Assembly: GCA_002712335.1 (NCBI GenBank)
Contig: PATI01000070.1
Coordinates: 1 to 16,262, forward strand
Reading direction: 5' to 3'
Length of the DNA: 16,262 nucleotides
DNA from: Rhodospirillaceae bacterium
Lineage (GTDB): Bacteria; Pseudomonadota; Alphaproteobacteria; MPNO01; UBA2964
The notes below the pieces were generated by a model. The model did no database searches, had not been told where the DNA came from, and was given only the letters and a program-made list of their open reading frames with translations. The position numbers and the translations under genes were made by a program. Below, piece after piece: positions 8,102 through 15,090 of this stretch (position 1 is its first letter; the number at the start of each line of letters is the position of its first letter).

Positions 8102-8115
8102 AACCTCCCGAGGTT
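8102..8115 (-). promoter_or_regulatory. Inverted repeat covering the Shine-Dalgarno site of the GGT-like gene
   Basis: AACCTC-CC-GAGGTT is a perfect 6-bp inverted repeat containing the strong ribosome binding site (GGGAGG on the minus strand, 8109-8104). In mRNA a 5-bp stem with a 4-base loop could partly hide the site; in DNA it could be a protein-binding palindrome. It shares the core CCGAG with the operator-like repeat at 8173-8190. Function is inferred only. Confidence 0.4.
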
Positions 8116-8155
8116 ATTATCCCATATACCTACCATCATGGCCGACAGTGGCTCC

Positions 8156-8184
8156 TTGTCAATGTAGAGAGCTCCGAGCATAAT
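8156..8184 (+). promoter_or_regulatory. Sigma-70-type promoter for the alpha/beta hydrolase pair
   Basis: TTGTCA (8156-8161), a 17-bp spacer and CATAAT (8179-8184) each match five of six consensus bases with ideal spacing. Transcription would start near 8191, about 25 bases before the ATG at 8216, with AGGA at 8204-8207 as the ribosome binding site. The -35 region lies on TTGTCAA, which reads TTGACA on the opposite strand (8162-8157). Confidence 0.7.
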
Positions 8185-8190
8185 CTCGGA
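8173..8190. promoter_or_regulatory. Operator-like perfect inverted repeat around the -10 box
   Basis: TCCGAG (8173-8178) and CTCGGA (8185-8190) are exact reverse complements separated by precisely the six bases of the -10 box CATAAT. A protein bound here would block open-complex formation, so repression is the natural reading. No regulator gene is present in the window. Its position between divergent operons suggests that it could control both. Confidence 0.55.
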
Positions 8191-8215
8191 AATTTCAAAT
8201 ACTAGGAACGAAATC

Positions 8216-9049
8216 ATGGCAGTACCGACGTTGAAGAAAATTGATATTGGTAACGATAGGGTTATATCCTTTAGAGAGTGTGGGGAAGGAACTCCTGTAG
8301 TTATCCTTCATGGTCTTGGCGGGCGCTCAGAGAGTTGGATGCCACAATATAAGGCTTTATCAGATAGATATCGTGTTATCGGTTGGGATGCACCGGGTTA
8401 TAACGAGTCATCCGAGATGGTAGAGATGGAGCCCACACTTTCAGATTATGTGAATATCGTGAAGCAATTCATAGATTCACTTGGACTAGATTATTTTCAC
8501 CTTGTGGGACATTCGGTGGGAACCTGCCTCTCGGCAGGAATTCATAAACTCCATCCTGAGCAACTGATAAGCCTAACATTAGCAGAAGCTGTTATTGGTA
8601 ATGGCAGAAGTTCGAAAGTTGATCAGGACAAGGCTATAATGGCACGGGCTAGTGATTTTGAAGAGCTTGGAATCGAAGGGGTTGCTAGAAAAAAAACTCC
8701 GAACTCGCTTTCACCCAATGCTGATCCAAAGGCTATTGAAACGGCGGTAGCGTTTGCCACAAAAGTAAAAGTTCCGGGTCACTTGAAGTTAGCACAAGCC
8801 TTAATCAGAGGAAATATTTTTGATTTTATAGCGCCTCTTAATTGTCCGGGGCTTATAATCGCCGGCTCAGATGATCGTTCTGCTCCTGCTGAGTTTGTAG
8901 AGCAAATTGCTGATTCTTATCCTGGCATTGACTACCAAATTATTGATGGCATAGGTCATCAGATCGCTTTCGAAAAACCAGAGATTTTCGTTAAGCTATT
9001 AAGGAACCATATCGATAAGGCAGAGGATTTTGGAAAGGCTATAAAATAA
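8216..9049 (+). CDS. Alpha/beta hydrolase
   Basis: Cytosolic alpha/beta-hydrolase-fold protein of 277 residues, likely an esterase, lactonase or C-C hydrolase. The oxyanion-hole motif is HGLGG (32-36), the nucleophile elbow GHSVG places Ser100, the acid is in GSDD (Asp219 or Asp220), and His248 follows in GIGHQIAFEKPE; this is a complete triad in the normal order and spacing. A cap region lies between about 125 and 205. There is no signal peptide. AGGA precedes the ATG by 8 bases and a good promoter with an operator-like repeat lies just upstream. It is transcribed divergently from the GGT-like operon and followed after 2 bp by a second hydrolase, suggesting sequential work on related substrates. 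Exact substrate unknown. Confidence 0.93.
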   Translation: MAVPTLKKIDIGNDRVISFRECGEGTPVVILHGLGGRSESWMPQYKALSDRYRVIGWDAPGYNESSEMVEMEPTLSDYVNIVKQFIDSLGLDYFHLVGHSVGTCLSAGIHKLHPEQLISLTLAEAVIGNGRSSKVDQDKAIMARASDFEELGIEGVARKKTPNSLSPNADPKAIETAVAFATKVKVPGHLKLAQALIRGNIFDFIAPLNCPGLIIAGSDDRSAPAEFVEQIADSYPGIDYQIIDGIGHQIAFEKPEIFVKLLRNHIDKAEDFGKAIK

Positions 9050-9051
9050 CT

Positions 9052-10242
9052 ATGGAATATAATAAAGCGTCGAAATCAATACAGAAAGTTCTTGATGCTC
9101 TAAACGGTTCAGAACTGCTCCTTAAATTAGAATGGAATGAATGGTTGGAGGTAAATTCCCCATACGAAAATGTCGATTATACGCAGGGTGATGTGTTTAC
9201 CCGTTTTAGTCGAAATGGCTATGACTGGGATATACAAGGAATTCTTTATACGCCCTCTGCAGAGGTTGATAATAAGATTGCGATTGTGATGTTCCATGGC
9301 GGTGCAGGAAGCGCATATGGAAAAGATAAGACGCCGGATGGCCGGCCGGGCTTGCCTCGGATTTTGGCCGCACAAGGCTTTAAAGTTCTCAATTTGACAT
9401 ATCCCGGTCACTATCCTCCTGGCGGAGTTTGGAGAGAAAGTGTCAAAGATCGGCAACCATGGTATTTATTGGATCAAAAACTTTCTGATCAAGAGATTTA
9501 CGATCGAAATCTGAAATGTACCTTCAATGTAATTTTACAGGGCTCAGCTCAACTCGTAGACGAACATCTTGAGGGACGGAGAATTCTTGCTCACGGTCAT
9601 TCTACTGGTGGCCCAATGGCGGCCCATCTATATCGTTTTACTGAACAGACAGAGGTTGTTGGCATTCTCGGGTGGGGTAGCGGAGGACCCGACGGTTGGC
9701 GCAAGGAATGGCGTGATAAGACAAAAGCAGAAGACGATGGTCGTAAGGGGATTGACGAAATGTCAAAACGCTCGGTGCAGGCTTTTGCCAAAGCTGGTTA
9801 TGTGAGTGATCCCGAGCTATGTCCTTGGGGGGGCGCTGAAGGGTTTGTCCAATGGGCGGAACCCATTCGTTCACAAATGAAAACGGGTTTATGTGACAAC
9901 CAGCATATGGTGGTGCCAGATTTATTGGAGAAATATCCAGGAATCACAGGCTTGCCTCGTGAGGAATATTTTGACCATTTGCAAGATCCCGATCCAGAAT
10001 GGCTGAAGTCTATCAACGTACTGCTAATGGTCGGAGGTGATGATAAAGGGCATTGGGTGGCTGGTGAACAAGAGGAAGATAAACGAGAGATCTTTATGGG
10101 CCGTAAATATGAAGCTGCGGGTACGCGGGTGCATGTCGTTTTTGTTCCCAAATATGGCCATTACGGTATGATGGAGAAATATAATGAAAAGATTGCCTAT
10201 AGCTGGCTATGGGCATTTAAAGAGGGTTATTTTTCTAATTAA
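9052..10242 (+). CDS. Alpha/beta hydrolase family protein with enlarged lid
   Basis: Larger alpha/beta hydrolase of 396 residues. An N-terminal extension of about 75 residues precedes the core strand and oxyanion loop IVMFHGGAGSAYG (78-90). The elbow HGHSTGG places Ser184, VGGDD gives Asp330 or Asp331, and PKYGHYGMME gives His370. The segment between elbow and acid (about 146 residues) is long, rich in Trp and charged residues, and probably forms a lid over the active site. No signal peptide. The ATG lies 2 bp after the stop of the preceding hydrolase, with GGAAAGG about 13 bases upstream, so translation is probably coupled. Its 3' end overlaps the opposite-strand small membrane gene by 4 bp. 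I recognise the fold but no specific enzyme; an esterase or amidase is the safest call. Confidence 0.87.
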   Translation: MEYNKASKSIQKVLDALNGSELLLKLEWNEWLEVNSPYENVDYTQGDVFTRFSRNGYDWDIQGILYTPSAEVDNKIAIVMFHGGAGSAYGKDKTPDGRPGLPRILAAQGFKVLNLTYPGHYPPGGVWRESVKDRQPWYLLDQKLSDQEIYDRNLKCTFNVILQGSAQLVDEHLEGRRILAHGHSTGGPMAAHLYRFTEQTEVVGILGWGSGGPDGWRKEWRDKTKAEDDGRKGIDEMSKRSVQAFAKAGYVSDPELCPWGGAEGFVQWAEPIRSQMKTGLCDNQHMVVPDLLEKYPGITGLPREEYFDHLQDPDPEWLKSINVLLMVGGDDKGHWVAGEQEEDKREIFMGRKYEAAGTRVHVVFVPKYGHYGMMEKYNEKIAYSWLWAFKEGYFSN

Positions 10243-10532
10243 ATTTCATCCTCGATGGATGGGTGTCTCAGGCGTGGCCGTAAAAATCGATAAACAATTG
10301 CGGTCACGACGCATCCGGCAAAGACAGGCATCCACCATGGCGCACTTTCTCGAAAAATAAAAATCAAGGCAGCAGTAATAATACCCAGTCCTATAGAAAT
10401 TTGGGGGGCTTGTCTAAATATTGGGTGATTAACCCTAATTTCTTCTATTTTTTCCCCCGGCGCGGTCCAATCGCTGTTTTCCGGGTAAGTCTTTGGTAAA
10501 GCGTGTTTTTTGTTACGGTTTTTACCTGACAT
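10239..10532 (-). CDS. Small two-helix membrane protein, unknown function
   Basis: Protein of 97 residues that I do not recognise. A hydrophilic, lysine-rich N terminus of about 40 residues precedes two hydrophobic segments, roughly 42-60 (ISIGLGIITAALIFIF) and 65-84 (WWMPVFAGCVVTAIVY), joined by a short RESAP turn; the tail FLRPRLRH is basic. By the positive-inside rule both ends should be cytoplasmic, giving a membrane hairpin. The ATG is 2 bp after the stop of the M20 amidohydrolase, so it is the second gene of that operon. The tight spacing and membrane pattern support a real gene. Its stop codon interlocks with that of the convergent hydrolase gene. A membrane anchor or accessory role is a guess. 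Confidence 0.75.
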   Translation of the reverse strand: MSGKNRNKKHALPKTYPENSDWTAPGEKIEEIRVNHPIFRQAPQISIGLGIITAALIFIFRESAPWWMPVFAGCVVTAIVYRFLRPRLRHPSIEDEI

Positions 10533-10534
10533 TT

Positions 10535-11710
10535 TTAACTAGCCTTTGCTAAGCTTTTTTCTACGAGCCGTGCCCAGTAGCTGGCGCCTATGGGTAATAC
10601 TTCGTCATTAAAGTCATATTTTGGATTATGCAGGTAACAACCACCTTTCCCCGGACCATTACCAACCCAAATATAGCAACCAGGATTTTCATTCAGCATA
10701 AAAGAAAAATCTTCTGCGCCCATCTTTGGAGCAAGGTCCGTTAAAACATTTTCTTCGCCAACGACATCTGCTGCGACCTCTGCGGCGAATTCGCTTTCCG
10801 GTAAACTGTTGATCGTAGCGGGATATCCGCGTGTATAGGTAACTTCGTATTTCATGCCAAAAGCCTTTGTTATACCATCGGTTATGCGCCTGATAGAGGT
10901 CTCAGCGATATCTTGGATTTCTGTTTTAAATGATCTTACAGTGCCTTTAAGTGTGATTTCTTCAGGAATAATATTATAGGTCTCGCCCGCATGGATTTGG
11001 GTAATGGATAAAACAACTGATTCCATTGGGTCTATGGAACGACTAGAGATGGTTTGCAGTGCTGTAACCAAATGCGAAGCGGCCACCATTACGTCAGTAC
11101 CCTGATGTGGAAATGCAGCATGCGTACCCTGGCCCTTTAGAGTAATGTCGATCGTGTCGGCTGCAGCCATTGCTGGTCCGGGGCAAACCGCAAATGTACC
11201 TATATCTTGCCCAGGAAAATTATGCATTCCCCAAACTGTTTTGCATGGGAATTTTGTAAATAACCCATCGTTTACCATCTCGCGTCCACCACCCGCGAAC
11301 TCTTCTGCAGGTTGAAAAATAAAGTGAACTGTTCCCGAAAAATTCCGTGTTTCTGAAAGGTATTTAGCGGCACCTAAGAGCATTGTTGTGTGGCCATCGT
11401 GGCCACAGGCGTGCATTTTTCCGGGTTTAGTAGAGACATAGTCATGGGTTGATGTTTCTTGAATATCCAAGGCATCCATATCTGCTCGAAGGCCTATTGC
11501 TGGGCCGTTTCCGTGGTTACCTCTTAAGGTTCCCACCACTCCGGTACGCGCCAAACCCTGATCTATTTCTATACCAAATTCCTGAAGTTTTTTAGCTACA
11601 AAAGAGGCTGTCTCATATTCCTCAAAAGCTGTTTCTGGATGCGCGTGGATATGCCGCCTCCATTTAGTAAGCTCGCCATGAAATTCGGCTATACGATTAA
11701 TAATAGGCAT
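10535..11710 (-). CDS. M20-family amidohydrolase (hippurate / N-acyl-amino-acid hydrolase type)
   Basis: Peptidase family M20 amidohydrolase of 391 residues, normal for the hippurate hydrolase / IAA-amino-acid hydrolase group, which splits N-acyl amino acids into acid and amino acid with two metal ions. The expected motifs occur in order: RHIHAHPETAFEE (19-31), GLRADMDAL (73-81), MHACGHDGH with ligands Cys102 and His104 (99-107), FQPAEE with catalytic Glu136 and ligand Glu137, MHNFPG with His163, the dimerisation domain GTHAAFPHQGTD (195-206), and MGAEDFSFML before the last ligand His361. No signal peptide. AGGAG lies about 8-9 bases before the ATG. The small membrane protein gene follows after 2 bp. 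The natural substrate cannot be told from sequence. Confidence 0.95.
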   Translation of the reverse strand: MPIINRIAEFHGELTKWRRHIHAHPETAFEEYETASFVAKKLQEFGIEIDQGLARTGVVGTLRGNHGNGPAIGLRADMDALDIQETSTHDYVSTKPGKMHACGHDGHTTMLLGAAKYLSETRNFSGTVHFIFQPAEEFAGGGREMVNDGLFTKFPCKTVWGMHNFPGQDIGTFAVCPGPAMAAADTIDITLKGQGTHAAFPHQGTDVMVAASHLVTALQTISSRSIDPMESVVLSITQIHAGETYNIIPEEITLKGTVRSFKTEIQDIAETSIRRITDGITKAFGMKYEVTYTRGYPATINSLPESEFAAEVAADVVGEENVLTDLAPKMGAEDFSFMLNENPGCYIWVGNGPGKGGCYLHNPKYDFNDEVLPIGASYWARLVEKSLAKAS

Positions 11711-11853
11711 TAAGAAACGCTCCTTTTGAATTTATAACGAGAGTTTCCGCGAGTATGGCTAAGAGTCAAGTTGTGTTACTTAATGAAAACGCTAATCTTG
11801 CAGGAATGCATCGATAATGTACAAACACAGATAGTTAACTATTTGAGGATAAT

Positions 11854-13008
11854 ATGTCAGAAAACTATGATGATATTCGGGACGGTGTTATTAAATTATG
11901 TTCAGAGTTCCCGGGCGAATACTGGCGTAAAACAGATCGTGAGAGAGCTTATCCTACGGAATTTGTAAGGGCATTGACTGAAAATGGGTATCTCTCTGTT
12001 TTAATTCCTGAAGAATTTGGAGGTAGTGGATTAGGAATTACAGCGGCTGCAGCTATTATGGAAGAAATACATAAATCGGGAAGTAATGGTGCGGCGTGCC
12101 ATGCGCAAATGTATACGATGGGATCAATCCTGCGTCACGGCTCGGATAAGCAGAAGAACAATTACCTACCTAAAATAGCGTCGGGTGAACTTCGCCTTCA
12201 GGCGTTTGGTGTTACTGAACCGACAAGTGGTACTGATACACTCAGCTTGCGAACAACGGCGGTTAAAGACGGCAATAATTCATACATAGTGAACGGTCAA
12301 AAGATATGGACTTCTAGGGCAGAGCATTCTGATTTAATGTTGCTGCTGGCTCGTACTACGCCTCGTGATCAAGTTGAAAAACGAACAGATGGTCTTTCAG
12401 TATTTTTAATTGATATGCGTGAGGCTGTTGGAAATGGATTAGAAATTAAACCAATCAGAACGATGATCAATCATGCCACCACAGAAATATTTTTTGATAA
12501 TTTAAAGATTCCAGCAGATAGCTTGGTCGGGGAAGAGGGAAAAGGTTTTCGATATATTCTTAGTGGGATGAATGCGGAACGAATTTTGATAGCAGCAGAG
12601 TGCATTGGTGATGCTCGTTGGTTTATCAAAAAAGCGGCTGAATATGCTCGTGACCGTTCGGTATTTGGCAAACCTATAGGGCAAAATCAAGGTATCCAGT
12701 TTCCAATATCAGAGAGTTATGCACAAACGGAGGCTGCGGATTTAATGGTCAAACGAGCTGCAGAACTCTTTGAAGCTGATAAACAATGCGGCGCTGAAGC
12801 CAATATGGCCAAATACCTTGCTGCTGAGGCTTCATGGAAGGCGGCTGATATGTGCATGCAAACACATGGTGGTTTTGCCTTTGCAGAAGAATTTGATATT
12901 GAAAGAAAGTTTCGAGAAACCAGATTATATCGTATAGCACCAATCTCAACAAATTTAATCCTTAGTTATTTGGCGGAGCACGTACTAGATCTTCCGCGAT
13001 CTTATTAG
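11854..13008 (+). CDS. Acyl-CoA dehydrogenase, helix-G catalytic Glu type
   Basis: Full-length FAD acyl-CoA dehydrogenase of 384 residues. Motifs: IPEEFGGSGLG (51-61), FGVTEPTSGTDT (118-129), INGQK-like IVNGQKIWTS (145-154), VGEEGKGF (225-232), RSVFGKPIGQNQGIQF (268-283) and MQTHGGFAFAEEF (335-347). At the C-terminal place where MCAD-type enzymes have the EGT catalytic Glu this protein reads IAPISTNLI (361-369). Glu242 in GMNAERILIA instead matches the helix-G catalytic base of isovaleryl-CoA and long-chain dehydrogenases, so a branched or otherwise modified acyl-CoA is likely. TGAGGA precedes the ATG closely (4 bases). The CoA-transferase gene begins 13 bp later, so it is first in a three-gene operon. 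No convincing promoter can be picked in 11711-11853. Confidence 0.94.
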   Translation: MSENYDDIRDGVIKLCSEFPGEYWRKTDRERAYPTEFVRALTENGYLSVLIPEEFGGSGLGITAAAAIMEEIHKSGSNGAACHAQMYTMGSILRHGSDKQKNNYLPKIASGELRLQAFGVTEPTSGTDTLSLRTTAVKDGNNSYIVNGQKIWTSRAEHSDLMLLLARTTPRDQVEKRTDGLSVFLIDMREAVGNGLEIKPIRTMINHATTEIFFDNLKIPADSLVGEEGKGFRYILSGMNAERILIAAECIGDARWFIKKAAEYARDRSVFGKPIGQNQGIQFPISESYAQTEAADLMVKRAAELFEADKQCGAEANMAKYLAAEASWKAADMCMQTHGGFAFAEEFDIERKFRETRLYRIAPISTNLILSYLAEHVLDLPRSY

Positions 13009-13021
13009 AGGAGTAGAAAAG

Positions 13022-14146
13022 ATGGACAAGCCCCTCAAGGGACTTCTTGTGTTATCATTGGAGCAAGCTGTCGCAGCTCCCTATTGTTCATCGCGTCTTG
13101 CTGATGCCGGAGCTCGGGTTATAAAGATTGAGCGGGCCGAGGGTGATTTTGCCCGAGGGTACGATAGTGCGGTTCATGGCGAGAGTGCCTATTTTGTCTG
13201 GCTAAATAGGGGGAAGGAGTCGTTAGTTCTAAATATAAAAGATAAAGAAGATATGGCTTTATTAAAAAGAATTCTTTGCCGTGCCGACATCTTTATCCAG
13301 AATTTGGCGCCGGGTGCCGCGGCGCGACTGGGTCTTGGTTCAGAGGAACTAAGGGCTCAGTTGCCGCGTTTGATAACAGTTGATATCTCCGGATATGGGG
13401 ACGAGGGACCCTACGCGGACATGAAAGCATACGATTTACTGGTGCAAGCAGAATCTGGTTTGTCTTCAGTGACTGGGCGTTCTGAAGGCCCTGGCCGTGT
13501 TGGTGTTTCAGCCTGCGATATATCGTGTGGAATGTATAGTTACATGGCAGTATTAGAGGCTTTAATTGATCGTGATAGAACCGGACAAGGAGGAGCTATA
13601 AAAACATCTCTTTTTGAGGGAATGGCGGATTGGATGAATGTCCCTTTGCTCACCTATGACTATGCAGGGTCCATTCCTCCGCGGGTGGGGCTTAATCACC
13701 CATCAATAGCTCCTTATGGGGTATATCCAACGAGCGACGGCAGTGAAATTCTCATTTCGATACAGAATGAAAGAGAATTTGAGAGATTTGCATCTGAGGT
13801 TTTAGAAAGCCCTGAAATGCCAAAGGACGATAAGTTTCACAGTAATGAGGCTCGTTGTTCAAATCGAGATAAACTTGATAAAGTGATCATTAGTTCATTT
13901 ACTAACATGGATCGATTGGAACTGACAAAACGGTTACGAAAATTTCAAATAGCGTTCGGAGAAATTAATGATGTTGCGGGTTTGTCGTGTCATCCGGCAT
14001 TGAGACGCGTGGAGGTAGATAGCCCGACGGGCAAGGTGCTTATGGCAGCACCACCGGCAACTATAAATGGTTTGGAAAGACATTTGGGTCCGGTCCCTGC
14101 TATTGGTGAACACACGGAAAAAATTAGGGAGGAGTTTTCTAAATGA
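13022..14146 (+). CDS. Family III CoA-transferase (CaiB/BaiF type)
   Basis: Formyl-CoA-transferase-type (family III) CoA-transferase of 374 residues, moving CoA between carboxylic acids through an aspartyl intermediate. The N terminus PLKGLLVLSLEQAVAAPYCS and LADAGARVIKIE (26-37) are characteristic, as is NRGKESLVLN (62-71). Asp138 in MKAYDLLVQAESGL matches the catalytic Asp of the family, and FEGMADWM is a conserved later helix. AGGAG (13009-13013) lies 8 bases before the ATG. It sits between an acyl-CoA dehydrogenase and a hotdog hydratase and overlaps the latter by ATGA, so coupling is tight. The pairing with this hydratase type recalls itaconate or mesaconyl-CoA handling, where a CoA-transferase acts before a mesaconyl-C4-CoA or itaconyl-CoA hydratase; this is inference from context. 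Confidence 0.93.
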   Translation: MDKPLKGLLVLSLEQAVAAPYCSSRLADAGARVIKIERAEGDFARGYDSAVHGESAYFVWLNRGKESLVLNIKDKEDMALLKRILCRADIFIQNLAPGAAARLGLGSEELRAQLPRLITVDISGYGDEGPYADMKAYDLLVQAESGLSSVTGRSEGPGRVGVSACDISCGMYSYMAVLEALIDRDRTGQGGAIKTSLFEGMADWMNVPLLTYDYAGSIPPRVGLNHPSIAPYGVYPTSDGSEILISIQNEREFERFASEVLESPEMPKDDKFHSNEARCSNRDKLDKVIISSFTNMDRLELTKRLRKFQIAFGEINDVAGLSCHPALRRVEVDSPTGKVLMAAPPATINGLERHLGPVPAIGEHTEKIREEFSK

Positions 14147-14982
14147 CCAATCAATATGATGCTTGGATAGGAAAGAAAACAACGACCACCGCGTTAGTGA
14201 CGGCCTATCAGGCCGATTCACTCACGGCTACGCTTGATCGAGATGATGTACCCTTCAAAGAAGGAGATGCATTACCACCTGGATGGCACCTGTTTTATAT
14301 TCGTGAGGTCGTAAAGCTCAGTGATACTGCTGAAGATGGTCACCCAAAGCGAGGCTCATTTCTGCCTCCAATCGATTTACCACGTCGTATGTGGGCTGGC
14401 ACCGCGGCGACCTATCACCGTCCTATTCATGTCGGAGAAATGATAAAGAATGTAACAACTATCGAATCAGTTACACCTAAAACTGGAAAAACGGGAAATT
14501 TGGTGTTTCTGAAACTTAAGCATGAAATTTCTGGAGAATACGGTATCGCAACTAAGGAAATACAGGATGTGGTTTATCGTGAAAATGCAAAGCAGGGCGT
14601 TAAAAGCCCAGAGCCACCCCTTCCACCTTATGAAGCAAATTGGAAACGTACAATAATTCCGTCACCGGTTCTTTTATTTCGTTTCTCAGCCCTTACGATG
14701 AATAGTCATCGTATTCACTATGATCGAAAATATGTAACAGAAATCGAAAACTACCCGGGTCTTTTAGTACATGGCCCCCTAACTTTTACTCTGTTATTAG
14801 ATCTTTTTAGATGTGAAATGCCCGGGAAATTGCTCAAAAGCTTTTCCGTTCGAGCAGTTTCACCAATTTATGATACCCATGACTTTACGATTGAAGGTAT
14901 ATTAAAGGGAAATAAGGAAGCAGCTTTATGGGCACTTAACCATAACGGTCGATTAGCAATGTCCGCACAAGCAAAATTTTAG
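14143..14982 (+). CDS. Hotdog-fold acyl-CoA hydratase (FAS1-like dehydratase, mesaconyl-/itaconyl-CoA hydratase-like)
   Basis: Double-hotdog (MaoC-related) protein of 279 residues. The N-terminal half has the FAS1-like dehydratase pattern LPPGWHLFYI and RRMWAGTAATYHRPIHVGE; the C-terminal half carries FSALTMNSHRIHYDRKYV, the hydratase-2-type motif in which Asn, His and Asp-region residues form the active site, then GLLVHGPLTFTLLLDL. This architecture is seen in 3-methylfumaryl-CoA (mesaconyl-C4-CoA) and itaconyl-CoA hydratases, which interconvert an unsaturated C5-dicarboxyl-CoA and citramalyl-CoA. The ATG shares ATGA with the CoA-transferase stop and GGGAGGAG (14127-14134) lies 8 bases upstream. 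It is last in the operon. No citramalyl-CoA lyase is in the window, so the pathway assignment stays open; a generic 3-hydroxyacyl-CoA hydratase is possible. Confidence 0.9.
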   Translation: MTNQYDAWIGKKTTTTALVTAYQADSLTATLDRDDVPFKEGDALPPGWHLFYIREVVKLSDTAEDGHPKRGSFLPPIDLPRRMWAGTAATYHRPIHVGEMIKNVTTIESVTPKTGKTGNLVFLKLKHEISGEYGIATKEIQDVVYRENAKQGVKSPEPPLPPYEANWKRTIIPSPVLLFRFSALTMNSHRIHYDRKYVTEIENYPGLLVHGPLTFTLLLDLFRCEMPGKLLKSFSVRAVSPIYDTHDFTIEGILKGNKEAALWALNHNGRLAMSAQAKF

Positions 14983-15090
14983 TACTGAATGATCTAAACG
15001 CGAGGAATGCCCGAGGCGTTAAACTTTGTAATTGTAATACCTAATCGATCAATAATTATAATTTAATTAAAAAAAAGAGTTTATTTATAT

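Noticed and set aside
8116..8162. Minus-strand promoter for the GGT-like operon using TTGACA (8162-8157) or GATAAT (8121-8116)
   Set aside because: The two boxes are 35 bp apart, and neither has an acceptable partner at 16-18 bp; a promoter must be here but cannot be placed with confidence.
8023..8217. Minus-strand open frame of 64 codons across the divergent control region
   Set aside because: It covers the promoter and overlaps the firm start of the GGT-like gene in another frame; no ribosome binding site or recognisable protein.
11711..11853. Promoters in the divergent gap between the M20 and acyl-CoA dehydrogenase genes
   Set aside because: TATAAA-like and GATAAT-like hexamers occur on either strand but none has a matching -35 box at proper spacing.
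11771..11968. Plus-strand open frame of 65 codons before the second acyl-CoA dehydrogenase
   Set aside because: It overlaps the dehydrogenase start in another frame and has no good ribosome binding site.
14997..15020. AACGC...GCGTT repeat after the hotdog hydratase gene as a terminator
   Set aside because: Only five base pairs around a 14-base loop and no T tract follows; too weak to call.
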